Source: Stutzerimonas stutzeri (lineage in GTDB: Bacteria; Pseudomonadota; Gammaproteobacteria; Pseudomonadales; Pseudomonadaceae). From it: a stretch of 64,000 nucleotides of DNA. Positions within the stretch are counted from its first letter, which is position 1. Each line of letters opens with the position of its first letter. A model generated the notes under the pieces. It searched no databases. It saw only the letters and a program-made list of their open reading frames with translations, and was not told the origin of the DNA. The translations under genes were made by a program, and so were the position numbers. Location of the stretch: positions 3,860,001 through 3,924,000 of the forward strand of contig NZ_CP046902.1 in the NCBI RefSeq assembly GCF_009789555.1, given 5' to 3'. Shown one piece after another: positions 43,175 through 53,171 of this stretch.

Positions 43175-46100
43175 ATGTCGTTGTCCGGTGGGCTGATCGC
43201 GCTGGTCGCCTTTGCTTATATGGCCGTGCTGTTTGCCATTGCCTTTTATGGCGACCGCAACAGCACGCCGATGTCGCCGCGCATGCGTGCCTGGGTCTAT
43301 AGCCTGTCTCTGGCAGTCTATTGCACCAGTTGGACCTTCTTCGGCGCGGTTGGCCAGGCCGCCGAGCAGCTCTGGTCCTTCCTGCCGATCTATCTCGGTC
43401 CGATCCTGCTGATGTTACTGGCGCCGCAGGTGATCCAGAAAATGATCATGATCAGCAAGCAGGAAAACATCACCTCGATCGCTGACTTCATCGCCGCGCG
43501 CTATGGCAAGTCGCAGTTGCTGGCGGTGGTCGTCACGCTGATCTGCCTGGTCGGCGTGCTGCCCTACATCGCGTTGCAGCTCAAGGGCATCGTGCTTGGC
43601 GTGAACCTGCTGGTAGGCAATCACAGCGAGGCCGCCGCCGGCTCTGGCGCACGCGACACCGCCCTGATCGTGTCCGTCGTACTGGCGCTGTTCACGGTAC
43701 TGTTCGGCACCCGCAACCTGGACGTCACCGAGCACCACCGCGGCATGGTGCTGGCGATCGCCTTCGAGTCGCTGGTCAAGCTGTTAGCCTTCATTGCCGT
43801 GGGCGTCTTCGTCTCGTTCGGCCTGTACGACGGTTTCGGGGACCTGTTCAACCAGGCCTACGATTCGTCTGAGCTGACCGGCTATTGGAACGAGACGGTG
43901 AACTGGCCCGCCATGCTGGTCCAGACCACCGTGGCGCTGATGGCCATCGTTTGCCTGCCGCGGCAGTTCCACGTGACCGTGGTGGAAAATATCGAGCCGC
44001 GCGACTTCCGCCTGGCACGCTGGGTCTTTCCGCTGTATCTGGTGCTGGCTGCCGTGTTCGTCATCCCGATTGCCCTGGCCGGGCAGATGCTGTTGCCGAG
44101 CGGCGTCACGCCCGACTCCTTCGTAATCAGCCTGCCGCTGGCCGAAGCCCACCCGGCATTGGCGATGCTCGCGTTCATCGGTGGCGCATCGGCGGCCACC
44201 GGCATGGTCATCGTCGCCAGCGTGGCGCTGTCGACCATGGTGTCCAACGACATGTTGTTGCCCTGGCTGCTGCGCCGCAAGGAGGCGGAGCAGCCCTTCG
44301 AGGTGTTCCGTCACTGGATGCTGTCGGTGCGCCGCATCAGTATCGTCGCCATCCTGCTGCTGGCCTATGTCAGCTACCGCCTGCTCGGCTCCAGTGCCAG
44401 CCTGGCCACCATCGGTCAGATCGCCTTTGCCGCCCTGACCCAGCTGGCGCCGGCCATGGTCGGCGCCCTGTACTGGAAGCAGGCCAACCGGCGCGGCGTG
44501 TTTGCCGGCCTTACGGCCGGTGCGCTGATTTGGGTCTACACGCTGATTCTGCCGCTGCTCGGCTGGCCGCTGGAGATGTTCCCTGGCCTGCAATGGATGT
44601 ACACCACCGAGCTGCCGTTCAATACCAGCGCGCTGACGCTCGGCGTGACGCTGTCGCTGGTGGGCAACGCGACCTTGTTCTTCTGGGTTTCTATCCTGTC
44701 GCAGACCCGGGTCGCCGAGCACTGGCAAGCCAGTCGCTTCATCGGCCAGGAGATTCACGCCACTCCCAACGCGCGCCGGTTGCTCGCCGTACAGGTCGAG
44801 GATCTGCTCTCGCTGGCCTCGCGCTTCGTCGGCGCCGAACGCGCCGAGCTCAGTTTCCAGCGCTTCGCCCGGCGTCACGGCCATGATTATTCGCCCAAAC
44901 AGCAAGCCGACGGCCAATGGATCGCTCATACCGAGCGCCTGCTGGCCGGCGTCCTGGGCGCCTCCTCGACGCGCGCCGTGGTCAAGGCCGCACTGGAGGG
45001 TCGCGACATGCAGGTCGATGACGTGGTGCGCATCGTGGGCGAGGCCTCGGAGGTGCTGCAGTTCAATCGCGCCCTGCTGCAAGGCGCGATCGAGAACATC
45101 ACCCAAGGCATCAGCGTGGTCGATCAGTCGCTGCGGCTGGTGGCCTGGAATCACCGCTATCTGGAAATCTTCGAGTACCCGGAGGGGCTGGTCTACATCG
45201 GCCGGCCCATTGCCGACATCATCCGCTACAACGCCGAGCGTGGCCTCTGCGGTCCGGGCGACCCGGACACCCATGTTGCCAAGCGGCTGTACTGGATGCG
45301 CCAGGGTCGTGCGCACACCTCCGAGCGCATGTTCCCAAATGGCCGGGTGGTGGAGCTGATCGGCAATCCGATGCCCGGTGGCGGCTTCGTCATGAGCTTC
45401 AGCGATATCACCGCCTACCGCGAGGCCGAGCGCGCGCTCAAGGACGCCAACGAAGGCCTGGAGCAGCGCGTCGGCGAACGAACGCTGGAACTGTCCGAAC
45501 TGAACAAGGCCCTGACCGCAGCCAAGAGCACTGCCGAGGCGGCCAATCAGTCCAAGACGCGCTTCCTGGCGGCAGTCAGCCATGACCTGATGCAGCCGTT
45601 GAATGCGGCGCGCCTGTTCTCTGCCGCCCTGTCCCACCAACATGACGCACTGCCGAGCGAAGCGCGGGATCTGGTTCGTCACCTCGACGGCTCGTTGCGC
45701 TCTGCCGAAGACCTTATTTCCGACCTGCTGGACATTTCACGCCTGGAGAACGGCCGCATCACCCCGGACCGCAACCCTTTCCCGTTGGCCACCCTGTTCG
45801 ACACGCTGAGCAATGAGTTCGCCATGCTGGCGGTGGAACAGGGCGTCGACTTCAAGGTGCATGGCAGCCGGCTGCGGGTCGACAGCGACATCCGTCTGCT
45901 GCGCCGCGTTCTGCAAAACTTCCTGACCAATGCCTTGCGCTATGCCAAAGGCCGCGTGGTGCTGGGTGTCCGCCGCCAGGGTTCGTTCCTGCGCCTTGAG
46001 GTCTGGGATCGCGGGCCGGGTATCGCCGAAGACAAACTGCAGGTCATCTTCGAGGAATTCAAACGCCTGGACAGCCACCAGACCCGCGCCGAAAAAGGCC

Positions 46101-46645
46101 TGGGGCTGGGACTGGCGATTGCCGACGGCTTTTGCCAGGTGCTTCATCATCCGTTGTCGGTACGTTCCTGGCCGGGCAAAGGCAGCGTCTTCAGCGTGAC
46201 GGTACCCATCGCCAGCCAGGTGGTCCGGCCGGTCAATACCAACGGCGGTGCCGAGGCGCCGCAAACGGTGCTCACCGGCATCCAGGTGCTGTGCATCGAC
46301 AACGAAGACAGCATCCTGGTCGGCATGCACAGCTTGCTCTCACGCTGGGGCTGCCAGGTCTGGACCGCCAGCAACCGCGCCGAATGCGAGGCGCTGCTGA
46401 ACGAAGACGTACGGCCGCAGCTGGTGTTGGTCGATTATCACCTGGACCATGGCGAGACCGGCTCGGAGCTGATGGCCTGGCTGCGCACACGTCTCGGCGA
46501 ACCGGTGCCCGGTGTGGTGATCAGCGCGGATGGGCGGCCGGAGCTGATCGCTGCCATCCATGCGACGGGGCTGGATTTTCTGGCCAAACCGGTCAAGCCT
46601 GCCGCCTTGCGCGCACTCATGAGCCGTCACGTCCCCCTGCACTGA
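43175..46645 (+). CDS. Sodium:solute symporter-fused hybrid histidine kinase
   Basis: 1156 residues from the ATG at 43175 (CTGGAGTTCGA before it; a TTG at 43157 is in frame). Residues 1 to about 520 form a 12-13 helix solute:sodium symporter domain (AVLFAIAFYGDRN, QENITSIADFIAARYG, NIEPRDFRLARWVFPLYLVLA). A PAS-like region (about 650-755) follows, with a short coiled coil. The kinase has H-box FLAAVSHDLMQPLN (His803), N-box LQNFLTNALRYAKGR, GPGIAEDK and GLGLGLAI. A C-terminal receiver has phospho-Asp1087 (LVLVDYHLDHG). It resembles CbrA-like SSF kinases of Pseudomonas, but CbrA has no receiver. No separate regulator gene is adjacent. Confidence 0.9.
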   Translation: MSLSGGLIALVAFAYMAVLFAIAFYGDRNSTPMSPRMRAWVYSLSLAVYCTSWTFFGAVGQAAEQLWSFLPIYLGPILLMLLAPQVIQKMIMISKQENITSIADFIAARYGKSQLLAVVVTLICLVGVLPYIALQLKGIVLGVNLLVGNHSEAAAGSGARDTALIVSVVLALFTVLFGTRNLDVTEHHRGMVLAIAFESLVKLLAFIAVGVFVSFGLYDGFGDLFNQAYDSSELTGYWNETVNWPAMLVQTTVALMAIVCLPRQFHVTVVENIEPRDFRLARWVFPLYLVLAAVFVIPIALAGQMLLPSGVTPDSFVISLPLAEAHPALAMLAFIGGASAATGMVIVASVALSTMVSNDMLLPWLLRRKEAEQPFEVFRHWMLSVRRISIVAILLLAYVSYRLLGSSASLATIGQIAFAALTQLAPAMVGALYWKQANRRGVFAGLTAGALIWVYTLILPLLGWPLEMFPGLQWMYTTELPFNTSALTLGVTLSLVGNATLFFWVSILSQTRVAEHWQASRFIGQEIHATPNARRLLAVQVEDLLSLASRFVGAERAELSFQRFARRHGHDYSPKQQADGQWIAHTERLLAGVLGASSTRAVVKAALEGRDMQVDDVVRIVGEASEVLQFNRALLQGAIENITQGISVVDQSLRLVAWNHRYLEIFEYPEGLVYIGRPIADIIRYNAERGLCGPGDPDTHVAKRLYWMRQGRAHTSERMFPNGRVVELIGNPMPGGGFVMSFSDITAYREAERALKDANEGLEQRVGERTLELSELNKALTAAKSTAEAANQSKTRFLAAVSHDLMQPLNAARLFSAALSHQHDALPSEARDLVRHLDGSLRSAEDLISDLLDISRLENGRITPDRNPFPLATLFDTLSNEFAMLAVEQGVDFKVHGSRLRVDSDIRLLRRVLQNFLTNALRYAKGRVVLGVRRQGSFLRLEVWDRGPGIAEDKLQVIFEEFKRLDSHQTRAEKGLGLGLAIADGFCQVLHHPLSVRSWPGKGSVFSVTVPIASQVVRPVNTNGGAEAPQTVLTGIQVLCIDNEDSILVGMHSLLSRWGCQVWTASNRAECEALLNEDVRPQLVLVDYHLDHGETGSELMAWLRTRLGEPVPGVVISADGRPELIAAIHATGLDFLAKPVKPAALRALMSRHVPLH

Positions 46646-46727
46646 CGCGGGCTTGCGCCAGGGCAAGTCTGTACCGCAGCGCGACGGCTAGACTGAAGCG
46701 ATCCGAAGTGGCCGGCGTAGCGCATTC

Positions 46728-47978
46728 ATGACTCTTGATCTGTTGTTGAACCTGGCGACTGCCCTGGGCGTGGGCCTGCTGATCGGTACGGAGCGCAGCT
46801 GGAGCGTCCGCGACGCTGGCGATGGCACAGCGGAACTGGCCGGCGTTCGCACGTTCGGCCTCGGCGGACTGTTCGGCGGGCTGGCGGCGCTGAGTGCTGG
46901 CCATTTCGGCGCGCCCGCCTGGATTGCCATGTTCGTCGCGCTGGCCCTGCTGACCATCACCGGCTATGTGATCGAATCGCGCGCCAACCCCGACCATGGC
47001 ATGACCACCGAAGTGGCGCTGCTGCTGACCTTCGTACTTGGCACGCTGGCGGTTGCCGAGAGCCGTCTGCTGGCCGCCTCGATTGCCGTCGTGACAGCGC
47101 TGCTGCTGAGCCTCAAAGGCCGCCTGCACGGTGCATTACGCAAGCTCAGCGAGGCCGAACTGAGTGGCGCGCTGAAACTGCTGTTCATCTCGGTTGTATT
47201 GCTGCCGGCGCTTCCCAACCAGGGTTACGGCCCGTGGCAGGCCTTCAATCCGTACACCACCTGGTGGATGGTGGTGCTGATCGCCAGCATAGGTTTCGCC
47301 GCGTACGTCGCCATTCGTTTGCTGGGGACCCGCCATGGGCTGCTGGTCACCGCCCTGCTCGGTGGCATCGTCTCGTCGACGGCGATGACCATCACCCTCG
47401 CGCGCCTGGACCGCGAGAAACTGCGACCGGCCCTGGCAGCGGGCCTGCTGGCGACCTCGGCGCTGATGTTCCCACGGGTGCTGCTGGAGGTCGGGCTGGT
47501 CAACCGGACGCTGTTACAGTCGCTGCTCGCGCCCATGCTGACCGCAGGACTGCTCTATGCCGCCGGCGCACTGTGGCACTATTTCCGCGCTGCACGCCTT
47601 CCGGACAGCGCCGCCGAACCGCCGCTGAAAAACCCCTTCGAACTCGGCCCGGCACTGCGTTTCGCCGGGCTGCTGGTGATCATCCTGTTCATGGTCGCGG
47701 GCGCACAGCGGTCGCTGGGCGATACGGGCATCTACCTGGTCTCGCTGCTGTCCGGGCTGACCGATGTGGATGCCATCACCCTGTCCCTGGCCAACAGCGC
47801 ACGAACCGATCTGGACGCCCAGGTCGCGGTTCGAGGAATATTCCTGGCGGCATTGAGCAACAGTCTAGTCAAGGCCGGCCTGATCCTGCTCATCGGCGGT
47901 CGCGCCCTCGCGATGCAGACCCTGCCGTTCATGCTGGTGGGCCTGCTCGCCGGGCTCGCGGTGCTCTGGTGGGTGTAA
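46728..47978 (+). CDS. MgtC/DUF4010-type membrane protein
   Basis: 416 residues. The N-terminal MgtC-like part has NLATALGVGLLIGTERSW and RTFGLGGLFGGLAAL; the C-terminal DUF4010 part has LLGTRHGLLVTALLGGIVSSTAMTITLARL and GLTDVDAITLSLANSA. About 11-12 helices in the inner membrane. The function is unknown; related MgtC proteins respond to low magnesium. It follows the kinase by 82 bp but may have its own promoter. Confidence 0.85.
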   Translation: MTLDLLLNLATALGVGLLIGTERSWSVRDAGDGTAELAGVRTFGLGGLFGGLAALSAGHFGAPAWIAMFVALALLTITGYVIESRANPDHGMTTEVALLLTFVLGTLAVAESRLLAASIAVVTALLLSLKGRLHGALRKLSEAELSGALKLLFISVVLLPALPNQGYGPWQAFNPYTTWWMVVLIASIGFAAYVAIRLLGTRHGLLVTALLGGIVSSTAMTITLARLDREKLRPALAAGLLATSALMFPRVLLEVGLVNRTLLQSLLAPMLTAGLLYAAGALWHYFRAARLPDSAAEPPLKNPFELGPALRFAGLLVIILFMVAGAQRSLGDTGIYLVSLLSGLTDVDAITLSLANSARTDLDAQVAVRGIFLAALSNSLVKAGLILLIGGRALAMQTLPFMLVGLLAGLAVLWWV

Positions 47979-47991
47979 CAGGCGCCGCGCG

Positions 47992-49464
47992 CTATGGCTC
48001 GGCTTGCAGCGGCGTCTCGGCCCCGGCACGCTCCAACCAGTCGCTGGGCAGGCGCTTGCTGGCGCGAGCCCCCAGCATCTTCAACTGTTCGGCACGACCA
48101 ACCAAGTTGCCGCGCCCGTCGGTGAGCTTGTTGCGTGCACCGATATACGCCTTGTCCAACTGCTGCAGGCGGCTGCCAATCTCGTCCAGGTCCTGGATGA
48201 ACGCGGCGAACTTATCGTAGAGCGCGCCGGCCCTCTCAGCGATCTCCCGGGCATTCTGGCTCTGGCGCTCTTGTCGCCAGAGGCTGTCGATCACTCGCAA
48301 GGTGGCGAGCAACGTGGTTGGGCTGACGATCACGATGTGCTTGCCGTACGCCTCCTGAAACAGATCCGGATCCGCCTGCAGGGCCGCCGCGAACGCGGCC
48401 TCGATCGGCACGAACAGAAGCACGAAATCCAGGCTCTGCAGCCCTTCGAGGCGTTGATAATCCTTTAACGACAAGCCTTTCAAGTGATTGCGCAACGAAA
48501 GGACATGCTGCTTGAGCGCCAGCGCGCGACTGACGTCGTCCTGCGCGCCGGTCAGCGCCTGATAGGCGGTGAGGCTGACCTTGGCGTCCACCACCACTTG
48601 TTTGTCACCGGGCAGCTGGATCAGCACATCCGGCTGGAAACGCTCGCCGTCGGGGCTCGTGAGACTGACTTGGGTGTGGTATTCGCGGCCCTTCTCGAGC
48701 CCAGCCTGTTCGAGCACACGCTCGAGGATCAACTCGCCCCAGTTGCCCTGCGTCTTCTGGCCCTGTAACGCACGCGTCAGATTGGTCGCCTCGTCTCCCA
48801 ACCGCTGGTTGAGCTGCTGCAACCGCTCCAGCTCACGGGCGAGCGAGAAGCGCTCGCGCGCTTCGTGCTGGTAGCTTTCCTCGACGCGCTTTTCGAAGGA
48901 CTGAATGCGCTCTTTCAGCGGGTCGAGCAACTGTCCGAGCCGTTCCTGGCTCGCCTCGGCAAAGCGCTGCTCACGCTCCTCGAAGATCTTGCCGGCCAGT
49001 TCGGCGAACTGCGCCCGTAATTCGTCGCGCGCGCTCTGGAGGTCCTCCAGACGCTGTTCCTGAGTCTTTTGCTGCTCGTTGAGCTCGGCGCTGACGGCCG
49101 CGTGGGCCGCGCTCAGCGCGCGCAGCTCCGATTGCTGCGCATCACGCTCGGCTTCGAGGTCGTTGAGCTGATCGCGGGCCTCCAGGCGCTGGGCCTGCAG
49201 CCACTCGGTTTCGCGGCGCATGGCCGCCAACTCGGCCTGCAATGCCGAGCGGGATTCGCTGAGGTCGGCATGAGCGAGGCGGCTGGTCTCCAATTGCGCA
49301 CTCAATCCTTCCCGCGCCAGCGTGGCCTGACTGAGCCGCTCGTCGAGCAGGGCCAGTTCAGACCGACATCCAGACAGACGTCGGGACAGATGGGCTGCAA
49401 CGGCGGCCAGCAGCACACAGAGCAAACCAAGCCCGGCAAGCGGATAGAGGGGATCAAGAGGCAT
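47992..49464 (-). CDS. rmuC: DNA recombination protein RmuC
   Basis: 490 residues. One N-terminal membrane helix (LYPLAGLGLLCVLLAAVAAH), a long coiled coil (about 40-200) rich in E, R, L and Q, and a C-terminal nuclease-like RmuC domain (LQGQKTQGNWGELILERVLEQAGLEKGREYHTQ, DVLIQLPGDKQVVVDAKVSLTAY). It limits inversions at short inverted repeats. Normal length for the family. Confidence 0.94.
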   Translation of the reverse strand: MPLDPLYPLAGLGLLCVLLAAVAAHLSRRLSGCRSELALLDERLSQATLAREGLSAQLETSRLAHADLSESRSALQAELAAMRRETEWLQAQRLEARDQLNDLEAERDAQQSELRALSAAHAAVSAELNEQQKTQEQRLEDLQSARDELRAQFAELAGKIFEEREQRFAEASQERLGQLLDPLKERIQSFEKRVEESYQHEARERFSLARELERLQQLNQRLGDEATNLTRALQGQKTQGNWGELILERVLEQAGLEKGREYHTQVSLTSPDGERFQPDVLIQLPGDKQVVVDAKVSLTAYQALTGAQDDVSRALALKQHVLSLRNHLKGLSLKDYQRLEGLQSLDFVLLFVPIEAAFAAALQADPDLFQEAYGKHIVIVSPTTLLATLRVIDSLWRQERQSQNAREIAERAGALYDKFAAFIQDLDEIGSRLQQLDKAYIGARNKLTDGRGNLVGRAEQLKMLGARASKRLPSDWLERAGAETPLQAEP

Positions 49465-49543
49465 GAAGGGCTCCGGCTGAATTGCCGGTCAGTATAGCCA
49501 GCCGCGTCGTCTGGGTCAGGCCAAACGCCCTGTACGGAACGCT

Positions 49544-50002
49544 CTAGCGCTTGGCGATGAACCGCTGCAGTACCCGCGAAGCCTCGGCTGAACCTTGCGC
49601 AGCGGCCTGTTCCAGCCAGTGCCTGGCCTTGCCCAGCTCACGGTACTGAGGCTGGCAGTACAGCTGTCCTAGCTCCAACTGCGCCTGGCAATCGCCCGCG
49701 CGCGCGGCCTGTCGCAGCAACTCGAACCCGATACGTCGGTCGCGTTGGCTGTCGCAGTCCTTGCATAGCAGCCTTCCCAGGCGGCTCTGGGCCTCGACCA
49801 CGCCTTCGAGCGCCGGTTGCTTGAGCATCCGGCCAGCGATTCGTTTAACGCTCTTGGTCTGTCCTAGACGCTGGCTGTCCAACAGCCACAGCGCCATGCG
49901 CAACGGCAGGCGCGGAGAAGTGGAGGTGCTATCGACCGTAGTCGAGGCGAGAGGACGAGATCTCATGGTCACCGAAAGCTTCGGGGGAACAAGGGCGCGC
50001 AC
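49544..50002 (-). CDS. Sel1-like repeat protein
   Basis: 152 residues. The GTG at 50002 is chosen because AAGGAG lies four bases before it; the ATG at 49966 has no such site. Two to three Sel1 repeats (VEAQSRLGRLLCKDC..., GFELLRQAARAGDCQAQLELGQLYC, KARHWLEQAAAQGSAEASRVL). These are alpha-alpha superhelical protein-binding modules. No signal peptide is evident, so it is probably cytoplasmic; partner unknown. Confidence 0.8.
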   Translation of the reverse strand: MRALVPPKLSVTMRSRPLASTTVDSTSTSPRLPLRMALWLLDSQRLGQTKSVKRIAGRMLKQPALEGVVEAQSRLGRLLCKDCDSQRDRRIGFELLRQAARAGDCQAQLELGQLYCQPQYRELGKARHWLEQAAAQGSAEASRVLQRFIAKR

Positions 50003-50456
50003 TCTACTCCTTTTTTCGCAGAGTTAAAGTCTTGCAAAAACTAAAAAAAAGCGAACCGAATCACATAAAAAATTAATCCACAGAAGCTGTGGATAAGTCA
50101 GTGGACAAACAGGTTACAGATTTCGCCAGCGCTTATGTTTAGCGGCCTCCGGTTAAACTGACGCTTTTTTCACCAATGAAAAATTTCTTTATTTTTCAGC
50201 AAGTTATTATCGATCTATGGGCCAGCCAGGTTTGCGACAGTTTGTCATAAGCGCTTGACAAGCCATGCTGCCGAATGTGCACAAGTTTGGCGCAGCCGCG
50301 ACAAAACGCCCGTCCCAAGCGGTTTTGCACGTGTCAATGCAGCTGAATCGGGAACTTTATTCACCCTGACCGGTCGTCGGGTGCGCCAGATCGGCGCACG
50401 TCGCAAGCGTGGATCGGGGCGCTTATGCTTAGCCGTCGATTGGAACGGGAAGAGTC
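50003..50456. other. AT-rich intergenic region upstream of ydbH with DnaA-box palindrome
   Basis: The stretch 50020-50260 is much AT-richer than its surroundings (runs such as CTAAAAAAAAGCG and ATTTCTTTATTTTTCAG). It contains a DnaA-box palindrome (separate entry). No ORF is supported. It could be the ydbH promoter region, a DnaA-titration site, or both. Confidence 0.5.
50074..50096. promoter_or_regulatory. Inverted pair of DnaA-box-like sites
   Basis: TGTGGATAA (50088-50096) is a perfect DnaA 9-mer on the minus strand (TTATCCACA). TAATCCACA (50074-50082) is an 8/9 match on the plus strand. They form ATCCACAG-AAG-CTGTGGAT. Confidence 0.6.
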
Positions 50457-53033
50457 ATGACGAAACGGCGCAAAGTCCTGGCCCTGGCGGCTGCAGGCCT
50501 GATCCTGCTGGTCCTGGCCATCGGTGGCTACGGTGGCCTGCGCTGGCAGCAATTCAAGCGCGAGTTCGGCATCGTTGAACTCGACATCAATGGGGTGCGG
50601 TTCGGGCGCGACCACCTCCAGGTGCGACAACTTGTCATGATCCGGCACACGCAGGACGACGAACGGCTCGCCCTGAACGTCGAATCGCTGCGCCTTGGCT
50701 TCGAAGAAAAATGGAAACCGCTGCCCCTGCGATCGCTGCATATCGGCCAACTCGACATCCAGTGGCAGCCGGCCACCGGCAACGACGAGCGCGAAGCCCC
50801 CCTGACCTTGCCCGACCGCCAGCAACTGGCGTCCTGGGCACGCTGGGTTCCTCGCAACGGCGCTGTCGCATCGCTCCTCTTGAGCGTGCCCTGCGCAAGC
50901 GGAACCTGCCGGGAACAGGGTCAGTTGAGCTGGCAGCACGCAGGTGAACAACCCCTGCCAGCCTCGCTCAGCCTGCAGCTGGAGCGCCACGCGCATCGCA
51001 TGGCAGCGGCGCTCAGCGCCTATGACCAGGGCAACGCGACCCATGTCGATCTGCGCCTGTTGGTGGACGACCAGCCGCGGCTGTGGATGCAGAACCAGCT
51101 GTCGGCGGCGGGCGCCAACTCGATGTCATGGCACGGAGCACTGGCCTTGAGCGAGCTGCCGGAAGCGCCCTGGCTGCTCGAGTGGCTTGGCGACTGGACA
51201 GGCTATGAACCGCCGGTGCTCCCTGAGTTGCCCGAGCAGATGCGCATCGGAGCCGGTTGGGCGCTGGACGTGGGCACGGATGACCTGGCCGCGGGATGGG
51301 ATACCCTTGACGGCGAGCTACGCCTGTCGGCCAACTTGCCGGCGCCCTGGCCGATCCTGGACGTCGGCCAGTTGCAAGGACAGCTGGACCTGACCGCCAA
51401 AGCCGACCGCGGCACCTGGATTCCCACCCAGCTGAGCGCCGATCTGCAACTGAGGCCTGCGCCGGCCCTGGTCGAAGGCGTTCCCGCACCGTTGCGACCC
51501 GAGGCGATCAGCCTGCAGATCGCTCCGGGAGCGTCCGGCCAATCGGCCTCGACGCTGCCGCTGCGGGTGCGGCTCGCCGCCAGTGGTCCTGCACCGCTCA
51601 TGCTCGACAGTCAGCTCATGCTCGCGACTGAGGCGCCCTATGCGCTGTCTTCTGACCAGACCCGACTGCGCCTGCAAAGCCCTCGCCTGTCGTTGGGCGC
51701 AATCCGCGCCGACGGCCTGGATGCCGACCTGCACCTGCGCGGGCGCGCGTCCGCGCAGGCCATTGCCATTGCGCTCGATAATGGGTCGCAGATCGCACTG
51801 TCGCACTTGAGCAGTGGCACAGACCTGGCGGCCCACTCGCTGCGATTGAACCCGACTGGCCTGTCGCTCGAGGCGAGCGTGGCCGACGGCCGGCTACAGG
51901 CCCTGCGGATCTCGGGCCCAGCCGCGGCGACGATCGCCGAACTCCGGCAATCGGCCTTGCGTCCGCAGGCCTGGCGCTGGAATGGCAGGCTCGATGCGGG
52001 TCGCGAGCGGCTCATGCTCGACGGCCCCTTGCAGAACGACGCCGGCCTCACCTTGCCCCTGACGCTGAGCCACGCCTGGCCCAGCGGTGCGACCCGTCTC
52101 GAAGCGAGCCTTCCGGACGTTTTCCTGCGCGCGGGCAATCCGCTGGCCGCCACCTTCGCCGATTGGCCAGCGGTGCTGGAACTCGGCACTGGACGGCTAC
52201 AAGGGCATGGCCAACTCGACCTGACCGCCGAGGGCCCTCCCGAGGCGACGGCGACCTTCAGTGCAAAGGGACTCGGCGGTATCTACGACCGTACCGAATT
52301 GAGCGGGCTCGACGCGAACCTGTCGATCAGGTTGCGACACAACCAGCTGCATCTTGAGCTGCCGGAACTGACGCTGCAACAAGCCAATCCGGGGTTCACC
52401 TTTGGCCCGATACGTTTCAATGGCCAGTTCGCCGGCGACCTGGGCCGCCTGGATCAAGGCCGGCTTTCGTGGACGACCGCCGACGTTCAACTGCTGGGAG
52501 GGCGATTCTGGCTGGAGCCCGGAAACGCCGACCTGTCGGGCGAAACCCAGCGACTGAACGCCCACTTGCGCGGCCTGCAATTACCGCTGCTGCTCGAGGC
52601 CTACCCCACCGAAGGGCTGTCGGGCACCGGTGTGATCGATGGTCAGCTGCAGTTGCAGCGCAGCGCCGCAGGCGTGAGCATTGAACAGGGTTCGTTGCGG
52701 GCCCGCGAGCCGGGAGGCTCCCTGCGATTCCGATCAGCGAAGATTCAAGCGTTGGGCCAGTCCAACCCCGCGATGCGCCTGGTGACCGAGGCGCTGGACG
52801 ACTTCCACTACGACCTGCTCGCCAGCGACGTGCATTATGCCACCGACGGCACGCTTGACCTGGGCCTGAAGCTGCACGGGCGCAACCCTGCCCTCGAAGA
52901 CGGTCGTGCGATCAACTTCTCGATCAATCTGGAGGAAGACATTCCGGCTTTGCTGACCAGCCTGCAGTTGTCCGACCGGGTCAGCGAAACCATTCAACGA
53001 CGCGTGCAGGAACGCCTTGGATCAGGCCGCTGA
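50457..53033 (+). CDS. ydbH: YdbH-family envelope protein (AsmA/TamB-like)
   Basis: 858 residues. One N-terminal membrane helix (KVLALAAAGLILLVLAIGGYGGL) and a long beta-rich periplasmic body ending ...ETIQRRVQERLGSGR. The C-terminal part (AGVSIEQGSLRAREPGGSLRF..., ALDDFHYDLLASDVHYATDGTLDLGLKLHGRNP) is the conserved YdbH/dicarboxylate-transport-like domain. YdbH belongs with TamB and YhdP to the proteins that bridge the periplasm for phospholipid transport to the outer membrane. It heads the ydbH-ynbE-ydbL operon. Confidence 0.88.
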   Translation: MTKRRKVLALAAAGLILLVLAIGGYGGLRWQQFKREFGIVELDINGVRFGRDHLQVRQLVMIRHTQDDERLALNVESLRLGFEEKWKPLPLRSLHIGQLDIQWQPATGNDEREAPLTLPDRQQLASWARWVPRNGAVASLLLSVPCASGTCREQGQLSWQHAGEQPLPASLSLQLERHAHRMAAALSAYDQGNATHVDLRLLVDDQPRLWMQNQLSAAGANSMSWHGALALSELPEAPWLLEWLGDWTGYEPPVLPELPEQMRIGAGWALDVGTDDLAAGWDTLDGELRLSANLPAPWPILDVGQLQGQLDLTAKADRGTWIPTQLSADLQLRPAPALVEGVPAPLRPEAISLQIAPGASGQSASTLPLRVRLAASGPAPLMLDSQLMLATEAPYALSSDQTRLRLQSPRLSLGAIRADGLDADLHLRGRASAQAIAIALDNGSQIALSHLSSGTDLAAHSLRLNPTGLSLEASVADGRLQALRISGPAAATIAELRQSALRPQAWRWNGRLDAGRERLMLDGPLQNDAGLTLPLTLSHAWPSGATRLEASLPDVFLRAGNPLAATFADWPAVLELGTGRLQGHGQLDLTAEGPPEATATFSAKGLGGIYDRTELSGLDANLSIRLRHNQLHLELPELTLQQANPGFTFGPIRFNGQFAGDLGRLDQGRLSWTTADVQLLGGRFWLEPGNADLSGETQRLNAHLRGLQLPLLLEAYPTEGLSGTGVIDGQLQLQRSAAGVSIEQGSLRAREPGGSLRFRSAKIQALGQSNPAMRLVTEALDDFHYDLLASDVHYATDGTLDLGLKLHGRNPALEDGRAINFSINLEEDIPALLTSLQLSDRVSETIQRRVQERLGSGR

Positions 53034-53171
53034 ACAATGGCCAGTCGCTAATGGATTCGCATGCGATGGATGAGCTACCGCGGCTTTTTTACCCGGTTGT
53101 GGCAATGCAGGTGGTTTTTCGACGCCCTGTTAAGGCAATGTAGCGGCAACATCGACCAAGAGAGAACCGTC

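Noticed and set aside
43784..45682. 632-codon minus-strand open frame opposite the sensor kinase
   Set aside because: Shadow of the kinase gene; rich in H, Q, G and R as expected from antisense of high-GC codons.
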